From assembly GCF_002812705.1 (NCBI RefSeq), contig NZ_CP025030.1:5518001-5582000 (forward strand): 64,000 nucleotides of DNA, written 5' to 3'. Source of the stretch: Achromobacter spanius. GTDB lineage: Bacteria > Pseudomonadota > Gammaproteobacteria > Burkholderiales > Burkholderiaceae_B. Each line of letters begins with the position of its first letter. The first letter of the stretch is position 1. Positions 17,947-26,385 of the stretch are shown piece by piece. The notes beneath the pieces were generated by a model. The model had not been told where the DNA came from. It did not search any database and saw nothing but the letters and a program-made list of their open reading frames with translations. The translations under genes and the position numbers were made by a program.

Positions 17947-18618
17947 CTATGACTCCAAGGTGTGGGACAAACAATAGATAGCCGACCACGCGGCAGCCAT
18001 GTCCCCCACGCCGCGCAGTTCCTCGGCGTTGAGCACTTCGCCCTCGCAGAGCGTCACGGGGTGGATTTCGTAGCCGTGGACCACATAGATCCAATCCGCG
18101 ACCCTGTCCATCCCGCCTCGTATCGCTTGCTCGGTGGTCGCGGAAAGGGGCGGCGTCTGCGTCATGAGCAGGTGGGCGCCGGACAACCCGGGGCGCGAGC
18201 AGGCCAAGGCCGCATGCGCCGTCAGGTACTCCCTTAACTCGTCTTGCCTGCCTGGGCGCGGCGACAAGCGTATGGTCAGCGCATACCGCGCCAGGCCGCC
18301 CCCGGTGCTATCCAGCACCTTGCATTGGCTGCGGATCATGTTGCGGTGCTGCGGCATCAGCTTGGTGGACCAGGGCGTGGGGCGATTGAGCCTGTCCAGG
18401 TAGGCGGGAGAACTCAGCGTCTCGTAGGCGTCCAGCTCGTACATGACGAAGAACCCTTCCCCGCCATGCGCGCTGACCCAACGCGACCCGCGCAGGAACC
18501 CGGGCACGCGCATGCGCTCCGGGAAGTGCTCGTGCGAGTGCCAGTCCTCGAATTCCGAACGCCAGGCCGGCGCCATGTCCCACCACATCGCGATGGCGGC
18601 TTTTCCCAGAAGCGCCAT
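17947..18618 (-). CDS. Hypothetical protein with two dimeric alpha/beta-barrel-like halves
   Basis: A 223-residue cytoplasmic protein. The N-terminal half (WWDMAPAWRSEFEDWHSHEH, then RMRVPGFLRGSRWVS) looks like an EthD/ABM-type dimeric alpha/beta barrel with a conserved His pair, and the second half (YALTIRLSPRPGRQDELREY, ending VVHGYEIHPVTL) seems to repeat the fold. Such domains often bind small aromatic or carbonyl compounds. It follows the dctP stop by two bases, so it is co-translated with that receptor and probably handles the same compound. The fold assignment is by eye. Confidence 0.7.
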   Translation of the reverse strand: MALLGKAAIAMWWDMAPAWRSEFEDWHSHEHFPERMRVPGFLRGSRWVSAHGGEGFFVMYELDAYETLSSPAYLDRLNRPTPWSTKLMPQHRNMIRSQCKVLDSTGGGLARYALTIRLSPRPGRQDELREYLTAHAALACSRPGLSGAHLLMTQTPPLSATTEQAIRGGMDRVADWIYVVHGYEIHPVTLCEGEVLNAEELRGVGDMAAAWSAIYCLSHTLES

Positions 18619-18620
18619 GA

Positions 18621-19652
18621 TCAGCGCTTGGCCCGCAGGGTGGCCAATTCCGTGGTCACTTGCTGCATCACATCGGGGCCTATCTCACCCGCGAATTTTT
18701 CCACCACGGGCTTGACCGCTGCGCGCAGTTGGCTGACCTGTTCCGGGGTCAAGCCATTAACCTGCATCCGCTTCTTCAAGTCGTCGATGGCCACGGCTTC
18801 CTTGGCCTGCGAGATCTTACGTTCCTGCGCCTTGGCCTCGGCGGCGGCGTCCAGGATGATCTGGCGTTCCGCCTGCGACATGCCGTCCCACGTCTTCTTG
18901 CTCATCAGGAAGGGCATGCCGGTATAGATATGGCGCGTCAGCGACAGGTACTTTTGCACCTCGGCGAACTTGGCGGATTGAATGACGCCGACGGGGTTGT
19001 CCTGCCCATCGATCGCCTTGGATTCCAGCGCGCCATAGACCTCGCCAAAGGTCATGGGAACCGGATTGGCGCCCAGGGTCTTGAACATGTCGATATACAC
19101 CGGCGCCGCGATCACCCGGATCTTCAGGCCTTGAAAGTCTTGCACCGTGGCGATCGGGCGCTTGCTGTTGGTCATGTTGCGAAAGCCAAGATCCCAGATG
19201 CCCAGCCCGATCAAGCCGTGGTCCGCCAGCCCGCCCAACAGGCGCTGGGCCACGGGGCCATCCGACACCGCATAGGCTTCGCTGGCATCGTTGAACAGGA
19301 ACGGCAGGTCGAACACCATGAAGCGCTTGTCGATGCCAGCCAGCAGGCCCGTCGCCATCGAGGTGAAGTCCAGCGTGCCGCCCCGCACGGCCGACAGGTT
19401 CTGCGGGTCTCCGCCCAGCACGGCGTTCGCGTAGATCGACACCTTCATCTTGCCGCCGCTTTTCTCGGCGACCAGATCCGCGAATTTCTGCGCGCCCTGG
19501 CCTAGCGGATGGTCCTGCGCCAGGCTGAATGCGAATTTCAAGGTGCGCGCCTTGATCTCCTGCGCGGCCACGGTGGCGCTCATCGACAGGCACGCCAGCA
19601 GCGACGCGGCGGCGGTTACGGCAAAGCGGAACAACGGTTTCCTGGTCTCCAT
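18621..19652 (-). CDS. TRAP transporter solute receptor DctP (orphan)
   Basis: A 343-residue DctP-type periplasmic receptor: signal peptide of about 30 residues ending ATVAA, then TLKFAFSLAQDHPLGQGAQK, FADLVAEKSGGKMKVSIY and the ligand-binding Arg in DFQGLKIRVIAAPVYIDMF. IDGQDNPVGVI is the family's substrate-face loop. ATG 19652 follows AAGGGG. It has no DctQ/DctM partners beside it; the only pair in the window is at 23.2-25.0 kb. It is controlled from the divergent region shared with the IclR gene at 19818. Confidence 0.92.
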   Translation of the reverse strand: METRKPLFRFAVTAAASLLACLSMSATVAAQEIKARTLKFAFSLAQDHPLGQGAQKFADLVAEKSGGKMKVSIYANAVLGGDPQNLSAVRGGTLDFTSMATGLLAGIDKRFMVFDLPFLFNDASEAYAVSDGPVAQRLLGGLADHGLIGLGIWDLGFRNMTNSKRPIATVQDFQGLKIRVIAAPVYIDMFKTLGANPVPMTFGEVYGALESKAIDGQDNPVGVIQSAKFAEVQKYLSLTRHIYTGMPFLMSKKTWDGMSQAERQIILDAAAEAKAQERKISQAKEAVAIDDLKKRMQVNGLTPEQVSQLRAAVKPVVEKFAGEIGPDVMQQVTTELATLRAKR

Positions 19653-19743
19653 CACAAACCCCTTTATTTGTTGATGTGGGTAACGGGTATTCAGTTGCGG
19701 GACATTCGGCTGCGGGGTATTCGGCTGCGAGCATAGGGCATAA

Positions 19744-19762
19744 TTTTGAATGCCGTTCAAAA
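19744..19762. promoter_or_regulatory. Inverted repeat TTTTGAA-N5-TTCAAAA, candidate IclR operator
   Basis: Perfect 7-bp arms separated by TGCCG in the divergent promoter region between the orphan dctP and the IclR gene at 19818. The half-site TTTTGAA recurs in the neighbouring palindrome. Confidence 0.6.
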
Positions 19763-19770
19763 ATTGGCCG

Positions 19771-19787
19771 AATTCAAATTTTGAATT
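19771..19787. promoter_or_regulatory. Palindrome AATTCAAA-T-TTTGAATT, candidate IclR operator
   Basis: Perfect 8-bp arms around one base, 31 bp before the IclR start. It shares the TTTGAA/TTCAAA core with the repeat at 19744-19762, so two copies of one operator probably flank the divergent promoters. Confidence 0.65.
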
Positions 19788-19817
19788 TGTGGCGCGGCGA
19801 ACCTCTGGGAGCAAGCG

Positions 19818-20669
19818 ATGAGCGGGGCAATCGAAAAGACACTGGCGTTGCTTGAATACCTGGCGGATCACCCCGACGGCGTGGCCTTGGCCACTGTTGC
19901 CGACGACCTGAATCAGTTGCGCAGCGGCTGCCATCGCACCCTGCATGAATTGATCAAGTACGGCTATGTGCGGCAGACGCCGGTGCGGGGGGAATATGCC
20001 CTGACGACCAAGCTGGCCTCGATGGGGCTTAGCTTTCTGGGCCGCTCGGGCGTGGTCGATATCGCGCAGCCGGTCATTGACCGCTTGGCCTTGGCCACCG
20101 GAGAACTGGTGCGGCTGGCGATCGTGGACGGCAAGCGGCTCACCTTGGTGGCCAAGGCCCAGGGCGCGAAATCCGGGCTGCTCTACGATCCCGACATGGG
20201 CATCGACCTGCGCCTGTCTTGCAGCGCCGCAGGCCATGCGTGGCTGATGACGCTGCCGGAAGACCAGGCCATTGCGTATGTCACCGAGCAAGGGCTGGGC
20301 AAGCCGCGCGACTTCGGGCCGAATGCGCCGACGTCGATACGTGCCTTGCTGGCCAGCCTGGACGGGCATCGTCGGCGCGGGTACAGCATGCTTCAAGACG
20401 TTTATGCGGCAGGGATGAGCGCGATGGCCGCGCCCGTGCGCCGCCCGGGGCATGCCAGCACCGGCATCCTGATTGTGGCCGGCCCGTCGCAGCGGCTGAC
20501 GCTGAAGGCGATGGAGAAATTCGGGCCTGCCTTGTTGCGCGCCGCCAGCGAGCTGGCGCAGGCCGGAGAGGCGTCGCCGTTGCTTCGCTCGGCCCGCGTG
20601 GGCACGTGGGGCAATGGCCCGGTGGGTGACAACGGCAGCGATGACAAGGACGCCGGCCGCGCGCGGTGA
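19818..20669 (+). CDS. IclR family transcriptional regulator
   Basis: A 283-residue IclR regulator. The helix-turn-helix domain (residues 1-65) reads AIEKTLALLEYLADHPDGVA then DLNQLRSGCHRTLHELIKYG; the effector domain includes GELVRLAIVDGKRLTLVAKA, RLSCSAAGHAWLMTLPED and AAPVRRPGHASTGILIVAGP. It closely resembles, in layout and motifs, the IclR encoded in the opposite direction at 20701-21522, suggesting duplication. GGGAG lies about 8 bases before ATG 19818. It is divergent from the orphan dctP and probably regulates it through the two palindromes upstream. Confidence 0.92.
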   Translation: MSGAIEKTLALLEYLADHPDGVALATVADDLNQLRSGCHRTLHELIKYGYVRQTPVRGEYALTTKLASMGLSFLGRSGVVDIAQPVIDRLALATGELVRLAIVDGKRLTLVAKAQGAKSGLLYDPDMGIDLRLSCSAAGHAWLMTLPEDQAIAYVTEQGLGKPRDFGPNAPTSIRALLASLDGHRRRGYSMLQDVYAAGMSAMAAPVRRPGHASTGILIVAGPSQRLTLKAMEKFGPALLRAASELAQAGEASPLLRSARVGTWGNGPVGDNGSDDKDAGRAR

Positions 20670-20700
20670 CTCGTTTCCCCAAGACTGCTTTACCGGTGAC

Positions 20701-21522
20701 TCACTTCCCCGCGTCGTCGCCGGCGTTGCGGCCCTGCATGGGAAAGCGCTTGCGAAACATCGGTGAAGCCAGGCTGGCCAACGCCAGTTCCTCGGTGGCG
20801 GCCAACAGGTCGGGGCCCAGTTCCACCATGCGCGCTTCGGTCAGGCGCATGGCGGGGCCGGCAATACTCAGCACGCCGATGGCGTCTTCGCCCTTGCGCT
20901 GCACGGGCGCCGCCATGGCGGTCATGCCGGGCGCGAACACTTCATTGATCATCGCGTAGCCGCGCTTGCGCGCCGCGTGCAACATCTTGGTCAGGGCGGC
21001 AATCGTGGTGGGCGCATTCGGGCCGTATTCCTCCGGCGACCCGAAACCTTGCCGCGACACCAGATCCAGCGCCCGTTCATCCGACATCGTCAGCATCCAG
21101 GCATGCCCCGACGCGCTGCACGACAGCCTGGCGTCCGATCCCATTTCCGGGTCATAGCGCAAGCCATGGCGCGCGCCTTGCGCTTTGGCAACCCAGGTCA
21201 GCCGTTCGTTATCAACGATAGCCAGGCGCACCAGTTCGCCTGAGATATCCGCCAAGCGGTCAACCAGCGGCTGGGCGATATCAACAATGCCCGTCGCGGC
21301 CAGATAGCTCAGGCCGATCGAGGCCACACGCGCGGTCAGCGCGTAGTCGCCATGATCGCGAATCTGCCGGACGTAGCCGCAGCGGCAAAGGTCGGTCAGC
21401 AGGCGATGGGCCGCGCTTTGGGGGATCTCAAGTTGCTGCGCCAGCGAGGCTAGCGGCACGCCTTCGGGTCTGGAGGATAGGTACTCCATGACGGCAAGCG
21501 CGCGTTCGAGGACTCCGGCCAT
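20701..21522 (-). CDS. IclR family transcriptional regulator
   Basis: A 273-residue IclR regulator, convergent with the previous one and alike along its length (RLSCSASGHAWMLTMSDE, and AAPVQRKGEDAIGVLSIAGP near the end). The N-terminal helix-turn-helix contains LASLAQQLEIPQSAAHRLLT. It is divergent from the dctP-aroQ-dctQM-pcaHGB operon and is the obvious local controller of it, through the TTCCAC half-sites in the 131-bp region between them. PCA-pathway regulators of the IclR family (PcaR, PobR, PcaU) are known. Confidence 0.92.
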   Translation of the reverse strand: MAGVLERALAVMEYLSSRPEGVPLASLAQQLEIPQSAAHRLLTDLCRCGYVRQIRDHGDYALTARVASIGLSYLAATGIVDIAQPLVDRLADISGELVRLAIVDNERLTWVAKAQGARHGLRYDPEMGSDARLSCSASGHAWMLTMSDERALDLVSRQGFGSPEEYGPNAPTTIAALTKMLHAARKRGYAMINEVFAPGMTAMAAPVQRKGEDAIGVLSIAGPAMRLTEARMVELGPDLLAATEELALASLASPMFRKRFPMQGRNAGDDAGK

Positions 21523-21563
21523 GTCATCTCAACAAGTAATGGGGTGATGGATGATAACCCTAG

Positions 21564-21598
21564 GTGGAAAACTATTCCACTCGGAATTACATTCCACT
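21564..21598. promoter_or_regulatory. Candidate IclR operator: GTGGAA-N5-TTCCAC plus an extra ATTCCACT
   Basis: GTGGAA (21564-21569) and TTCCAC (21575-21580) form a 6-bp inverted repeat. ATTCCACT is repeated at 21574-21581 and 21591-21598, 17 bp apart. The site lies between the divergent IclR and the PCA operon. The GTGGAA half-site also appears in the palindrome at 14617-14631. Confidence 0.55.
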
Positions 21599-21653
21599 AC
21601 CGAGTCCTGCAAGACATCGAGAACATTCCAATAAAACCAGGAAGGAGACAACG

Positions 21654-22661
21654 ATGAAGAACCCCCTATTCCGTTTGGGCCTGATGGCTGTCCTGTGCAC
21701 GGCCACCATGACGGCTACCGCGCAAGACATCCAGGAACGAACGATCCGCTTCGGCCACCTGAACAATACCGACCACCCCGTCAGCGCCGGCGTGCAGAAG
21801 TTTGCAGAACTGCTTGCCGCCAAAAGCGGCGGCAAGATGAAGGTCAAGGAATTCCCGGCCTCGCAGCTTGGCAATGAAATGCAGCAGCAGTCCGGCCTGC
21901 AAGGCGGCGTGCAGGAAATGGCGGCCCCCGCGTCGACGTCGCTGGCGGGCATCGTCAAGGAATTCGGCTTGGTTGACCTGCCCTTCTCGGTCACCGACTT
22001 CGGCCAGGCCGACGCGCTGCTGGACGGCCCCTTGGGCAGTGCCCTGATCGCCAAACTGCCCGAGAAAGGCCTGGTTGCGCTGGGCTTCTGGGACTTGGGC
22101 TTTCGCAACGTCACCAACTCCAAGCACGCCATTACCAAGCCGGAAGACTTGGCGGGGCTGAAGATCCGCGTCATTCCCAACCCGGTGTTCCTGGACACGT
22201 TCAAAGCCTTCAACGCCAACCCGGTGCCCATGCCGTTTGCCGAACTGTACGGCGCGCTGGAAGCCCGGGCGGTGGACGGCCAGGAAAATCCGTACTCGGT
22301 GATCCTGTCGAACAAGTTCTACGAAGTGCAGAAGTTCGTCAGCGCGACCAACCACGTCTACGCCGCGAATATCGTGCTGGTCAGCAAGAAGTTCTGGGAC
22401 AAGCTGTCGCCCACCGAGCAGCGCCTCATGCAAGAGGCCGCCAACGAGGCGCGCAGCTATCAGCGCAAGGTCAGCCGCGAAGCCGCGCAAAAGGCCGTGG
22501 CGGAATTGCAGGCCAAGGGCATCCAATACAACACGATCGAGCCAGCGCAAAAGGTCCGCATGCAGCAGGTCGTGAAACCGGTTGTGGCGCACTTCACCGG
22601 CAGCTATGACCCCGCCATCGTCAAGCTCTACAACGACGAACTCGCCCGCATCCGCAAGTAA
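21654..22661 (+). CDS. TRAP transporter solute receptor DctP
   Basis: A 335-residue periplasmic receptor: signal peptide of 23 residues ending TATA, then RTIRFGHLNNTDHPVSAGVQ, FAELLAAKSGGKMKVKEF, and the ligand-contact segment DLAGLKIRVIPNPVFLDTFK. AAGGAG lies 7 bases before ATG 21654. First gene of the operon that continues with a dehydroquinase, DctQ, DctM and protocatechuate dioxygenase, so the ligand is plausibly protocatechuate or a quinate/shikimate-type precursor. The sequence alone does not decide this. Confidence 0.93.
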   Translation: MKNPLFRLGLMAVLCTATMTATAQDIQERTIRFGHLNNTDHPVSAGVQKFAELLAAKSGGKMKVKEFPASQLGNEMQQQSGLQGGVQEMAAPASTSLAGIVKEFGLVDLPFSVTDFGQADALLDGPLGSALIAKLPEKGLVALGFWDLGFRNVTNSKHAITKPEDLAGLKIRVIPNPVFLDTFKAFNANPVPMPFAELYGALEARAVDGQENPYSVILSNKFYEVQKFVSATNHVYAANIVLVSKKFWDKLSPTEQRLMQEAANEARSYQRKVSREAAQKAVAELQAKGIQYNTIEPAQKVRMQQVVKPVVAHFTGSYDPAIVKLYNDELARIRK

Positions 22662-22680
22662 ACGCACCGGCTTATCCATC

Positions 22681-23124
22681 ATGAAGATTCTTGTTCTGCA
22701 CGGCCGGAACCTCAACCTGTTCGGGCGCCGCGAGCCGCACATCTATGGCACCACCACCCTGGCGGAAATCAACCAGCGCCTGAGCGTGCTGGCCGGTGAA
22801 CTGGGCGTTGAACTGGCCACGCTGCAATCCAACCACGAGGGCGCGCTGATTGACTTCCTGCACGAGAACATCGACGCGGCGCAAGGCGCGTTGGTGAACC
22901 CGGCCGGCCTGACCCAACACGGCGTACCGCTGCACGACGCCATCAAGGCCATGCCCTTTCCCACGCTGGAAGTGCATATGTCGAACATCGCGGCGCGCGA
23001 GGTGTGGCGGGCGCATTCGATCATCTCGCCCGCCGTGCGCGGCACGGTGCAAGGGTTGGGGCCGCATTCCTACCTGACGGCGCTGCGCGGCCTGGTCGAT
23101 ATCGTTCGGGACGCCAAGGCATGA
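22681..23124 (+). CDS. Type II 3-dehydroquinate dehydratase, divergent
   Basis: A 147-residue type II dehydroquinase, which converts 3-dehydroquinate to 3-dehydroshikimate. The lid-loop Arg and Tyr are present in HGRNLNLFGRREPHIYG, the Asn opens NPAGLTQHGVPLHDAI, and the catalytic His lies in LEVHMSNIAARE. The usual THTSV segment is TQHGV here and the usual HARE is AARE, so it departs from biosynthetic AroQ at two active-site positions. It lies between dctP and dctQ in an operon ending in protocatechuate cleavage, which favours a catabolic role in quinate breakdown over aromatic amino acid synthesis. Confidence 0.85.
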   Translation: MKILVLHGRNLNLFGRREPHIYGTTTLAEINQRLSVLAGELGVELATLQSNHEGALIDFLHENIDAAQGALVNPAGLTQHGVPLHDAIKAMPFPTLEVHMSNIAAREVWRAHSIISPAVRGTVQGLGPHSYLTALRGLVDIVRDAKA

Positions 23125-23164
23125 CGCGGTGTGACCCAACTCCGATTCGCGCAGGGGCCGGACC

Positions 23165-23740
23165 ATGGCTTTCATAGACCGATTCATCGGCGCCGTCTGC
23201 CGCGTGCTGGAACTGGCCATCGCCCTGCTGCTGGCGGCGATGGTGGTGCTGGTCTTCGGCAACGTGGTCGCGCGCTACGGCTTTAATTCCGGCATCACGC
23301 TGTCGGAAGAACTCTCGCGCTGGATGTTCATCTGGCTGACCTTCCTGGGCGCCGTCATCGCCCTGAAGGAACGCGGCCACCTGGGCATGGACATGATCGT
23401 GGCCAAGCTGCCCACGGCGGGCAAGAAGATCTGCCTGGTGGTCGGGCAGATCATCATGCTTTACATCGTGGGGCTGATGTTCGAAGGCAGCTGGAAGCAA
23501 GCGGTGATCAACGCCGACGTCAGCGCGCCCGTCAGCGGTTTGCCGATGGCGATCGTGTATGCGGCGGGCCTGGTGTTCTCGGCCCTGGCCGGCTTGATCA
23601 TCGCGGTGGATCTCTACCGTGTCTTGACGGGCAAGCTGCGCAACCAGGACCTGATCATGGTCCAGGAATCCGAAGAGGCCGTGCAGCTAAAGCAGATTCT
23701 GGACGACGCCAAGCATGGCGCCACCGGGAGAAGCGCATGA
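23165..23740 (+). CDS. TRAP transporter small permease DctQ
   Basis: A 191-residue inner-membrane protein with four hydrophobic segments; the first is ELAIALLLAAMVVLVFGNVV and LSRWMFIWLTFLGAVIALKE is the conserved DctQ second-helix signature with the charged ends typical of the family. It bridges the periplasmic receptor and the large permease. Its TGA overlaps the dctM ATG (ATGA at 23737). Confidence 0.93.
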   Translation: MAFIDRFIGAVCRVLELAIALLLAAMVVLVFGNVVARYGFNSGITLSEELSRWMFIWLTFLGAVIALKERGHLGMDMIVAKLPTAGKKICLVVGQIIMLYIVGLMFEGSWKQAVINADVSAPVSGLPMAIVYAAGLVFSALAGLIIAVDLYRVLTGKLRNQDLIMVQESEEAVQLKQILDDAKHGATGRSA

Positions 23741-25017
23741 CCATCGCCATTTTTATCGGCTCGCTATTGGGTGTCATGGCCTTGGGCGTGCCCATCGCGT
23801 TTGCGCTGCTGGCCAGCGGCGTTGCGCTGATGTGGCACCTGGATATTTTCGATTCGCAGATCCTGGCGCAAAACGTCATTGGTGGCGCGGATAGCTTTCC
23901 GCTGCTGGCCGTGCCGTTCTTCATGCTGGCCGGCGAAATCATGAACGTGGGCGGGCTGTCGCGGCGCATCGTGGATCTGGCGCTGGCGCTGGTCGGGCAC
24001 GTCAAGGGCGGGCTGGGCTACGTCACCATCATGGCGGGTTGCCTGCTGTCCGCCTTGTCAGGTTCGGCCGTGGCCGACGCCGCAGCGTTGACCGCGTTGC
24101 TGCTGCCCATGATGGTCAGCGCCGGCCACAAGAAGCCCACGGCGGGCGGCTTGATCGCGGCCACGGGGGTGATCGGCCCGGTGATACCACCCAGCATCGG
24201 CCTGGTCATCTTCGGGGTGGCGGCCAATGTGTCGATTGCCAAGCTGTTCATGGCGGCCATCGTGCCCGGCCTGTTGATCGGCGGCGCCTTGTGGGTGACC
24301 TGGGCGTGGCTCGTGCGGCGCGAAAAGCTGGTCCCGCCGCCGCGCAAATCGGCACAGGAAATCGGTACGGCGTTTCGCAAGGCGCTGTGGGCGCTGATGC
24401 TGCCCGTCATCATCCTGGTGGGTTTGCGGATGGGGGTATTCACGCCGACCGAAGCCGCCGTGGTCGCCGCCACGTATGCCCTGCTGGTGTCGACCCTGGT
24501 CTACCGCGAACTGAAGCTGAACCAGTTGTACGCGGTATTCGTTGGCGCCGCGAAAACCAGCGCCATCGTCATGTTCCTGATTGCGGCCGCGATGGTGAGC
24601 GCCTGGCTGATCACCGTGGCCGAGCTGCCCGCCAGCATCGTTGAAATGCTGCAACCGTTCATCGACAACAAGATCCTGCTGATGGCGGCCATCATGGTGC
24701 TGGTCATGGTGGTAGGCACCGCCATGGACATGACGCCCACCATCTTGATCCTGACGCCTGTGCTGATGCCCGTGGTGCGCGCGGCCGAGATCGACCCGGT
24801 GTATTTCGGCGTGATGTTCATCATCAACTGCTCGATCGGATTGGTGACGCCACCCGTGGGCGCCGTGCTCAACGTGGTGGCGGGGGTCGGCAAGATGAAG
24901 CTGGGTGATGTCATGCGCGGCGTGGTGCCGTTCATGATCGCGGAGTTCCTGGTCATGTTCCTGATGATCACCTTCCCCGCCCTGGTCATGGTTCCCGCGC
25001 GCTGGTTCGGCGGGTAG
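23737..25017 (+). CDS. TRAP transporter large permease DctM
   Basis: A 426-residue membrane protein with about twelve helices. Landmarks include GVPIAFALLASGVALMW, the family-typical GGADSFPLLAVPFFMLAGEI and SGSAVADAAALTALLLPMM, and GVIGPVIPPSIGLVIFGV. It is the sodium-coupled channel subunit of the importer, translationally coupled to dctQ. With only one DctQM pair here and two DctP receptors nearby, it may serve both. Confidence 0.94.
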   Translation: MTIAIFIGSLLGVMALGVPIAFALLASGVALMWHLDIFDSQILAQNVIGGADSFPLLAVPFFMLAGEIMNVGGLSRRIVDLALALVGHVKGGLGYVTIMAGCLLSALSGSAVADAAALTALLLPMMVSAGHKKPTAGGLIAATGVIGPVIPPSIGLVIFGVAANVSIAKLFMAAIVPGLLIGGALWVTWAWLVRREKLVPPPRKSAQEIGTAFRKALWALMLPVIILVGLRMGVFTPTEAAVVAATYALLVSTLVYRELKLNQLYAVFVGAAKTSAIVMFLIAAAMVSAWLITVAELPASIVEMLQPFIDNKILLMAAIMVLVMVVGTAMDMTPTILILTPVLMPVVRAAEIDPVYFGVMFIINCSIGLVTPPVGAVLNVVAGVGKMKLGDVMRGVVPFMIAEFLVMFLMITFPALVMVPARWFGG

Positions 25018-25080
25018 CGGATCCAACAGGATTGCGCCGCCGGGCCCGCCCCGGCGGCACTTAATAGGAGAGTTTCTGCA

Positions 25081-25782
25081 ATGTCCAACCTTGCCCAGTA
25101 CCGGCGCGCCTTCTGGAACACCCAGCCCGCGTACCGCTTCGACCCTTACGGTTCGACCCAACTGCGCTCGCCGAATGAGCCCTTGATCGTCGTTCCGCAG
25201 ACCTTGTCCGAAGTTACCGGACCCACCTTCGGCGCGGACTTCGTTGGCCAGGGCGACAACGACTTGACACGCATCGCCCTGGCCGACGCCATCGGCGAAC
25301 GCATCATCGTGTCGGGCCGCGTGCTGGATGAGAACGGTCGGCCGGTTCCCGATGCCTTGATTGAAATCTGGCAGGCCAACGCCGCCGGCCGCTACCTGCA
25401 TAAACGCGATCAGCACGATGCGCCGCTGGACCCGAACTTCAGCGGCGAAGGCCGCACCGTCACCGACGCGCAGGGCCGTTATCAGTTCAAGACCATCAAG
25501 CCGGGCGCCTACCCGTGGGGCAACCATTACAACGGCTGGCGACCGCAGCATATCCACTTTTCCTTGTTCGGCCGCGCCTACGCCACGCGCCTGGTCACGC
25601 AGATGTACTTCCCCGGCGATCCGCTGCTGGAATTCGACCCGATCTTCCAATGCATTCCGGACGCCAAGGCCCGCAACCGGCTGGTCGCCACGCTAGACTG
25701 GGAAACCACCGTGCCTGAATACGCGCTAGGCTACCGTTTCGATATCGTGCTGCGCGGCCGCAACGCCACCCCGATGGAGTAA
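25081..25782 (+). CDS. pcaH: Protocatechuate 3,4-dioxygenase beta subunit
   Basis: A 233-residue intradiol dioxygenase subunit that carries the catalytic non-haem Fe(III). Ligand residues are visible: Tyr in AAGRYLHKRDQHDAPLDPNF, Tyr in GAYPWGNHYNGWRPQHIHF, and the two His of QHIHF. It cleaves protocatechuate to 3-carboxy-cis,cis-muconate together with PcaG. AGGAGA precedes ATG 25081. Three bases separate it from pcaG. Confidence 0.96.
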   Translation: MSNLAQYRRAFWNTQPAYRFDPYGSTQLRSPNEPLIVVPQTLSEVTGPTFGADFVGQGDNDLTRIALADAIGERIIVSGRVLDENGRPVPDALIEIWQANAAGRYLHKRDQHDAPLDPNFSGEGRTVTDAQGRYQFKTIKPGAYPWGNHYNGWRPQHIHFSLFGRAYATRLVTQMYFPGDPLLEFDPIFQCIPDAKARNRLVATLDWETTVPEYALGYRFDIVLRGRNATPME

Positions 25783-25785
25783 TGC

Positions 25786-26364
25786 ATGCTCTACCCCACC
25801 ACTTCGCAAACCGTCGGCCCCTATTTGCATATCGGCCTGTCTGGACTGAACTGCGCGGACCTGACTGCCGGCCTGCCCTCGCTTGACACGCCCCCGGTCA
25901 TCATTGAAGGGCGTGTCACGGATGGGCAAGGCAACCCCGTGCCTGACGGCATGATCGAAATCTGGCAAGCCGACGCGCAAGGCGTGTACCAGCATCCGGA
26001 TGATCCGCGCTATTCCGGCACAGACAAAAAGGGCAACGGCTTCACCGGCTTTGGCCGCGTGCCGACCGAGCCGGACGGTTCGTTTCGCATCACCACCATC
26101 AAGCCGGGGCGCGTCGCCGGCCCCGACGACACCCTCCAGGCCCCGCACCTGGTGGTGTCGCTGTTCATGCGCGGCCTGCTCAAGCATCTGTCGACGCGGA
26201 TGTACTTTCCGGACGAAGCCGTCGCCAACGAACAGGACTGGATTCTGCGGCAAGTTCCCGCCGCGCGGCGAGCCACGCTGGTTGCGCAAGCGGGAGACAA
26301 CGGCATAATGCGCTGGAACGTCAACCTGCAAGGCGCGGGCGAAACCGTTTTCTTTGACATCTGA
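25786..26364 (+). CDS. pcaG: Protocatechuate 3,4-dioxygenase alpha subunit
   Basis: A 192-residue intradiol dioxygenase-fold subunit. It opens YPTTSQTVGPYLHIGLSGL, typical for PcaG, then IIEGRVTDGQGNPVPDGMIE and PHLVVSLFMRGLLKHLSTRM. At the position where PcaH has its HIHF iron ligands this subunit reads PHLVVSLF, as expected for the non-catalytic alpha chain. It shapes the active site jointly with PcaH. Confidence 0.96.
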   Translation: MLYPTTSQTVGPYLHIGLSGLNCADLTAGLPSLDTPPVIIEGRVTDGQGNPVPDGMIEIWQADAQGVYQHPDDPRYSGTDKKGNGFTGFGRVPTEPDGSFRITTIKPGRVAGPDDTLQAPHLVVSLFMRGLLKHLSTRMYFPDEAVANEQDWILRQVPAARRATLVAQAGDNGIMRWNVNLQGAGETVFFDI

Positions 26365-26385
26365 CGTGTTCTCAATCGACGCACC

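Noticed and set aside
24058..25650. Long open frame (530 codons) on the minus strand opposite dctM and pcaH
   Set aside because: His/Gln/Gly-rich shadow of GC-rich coding sequence; the plus strand has unmistakable DctM and PcaH proteins.
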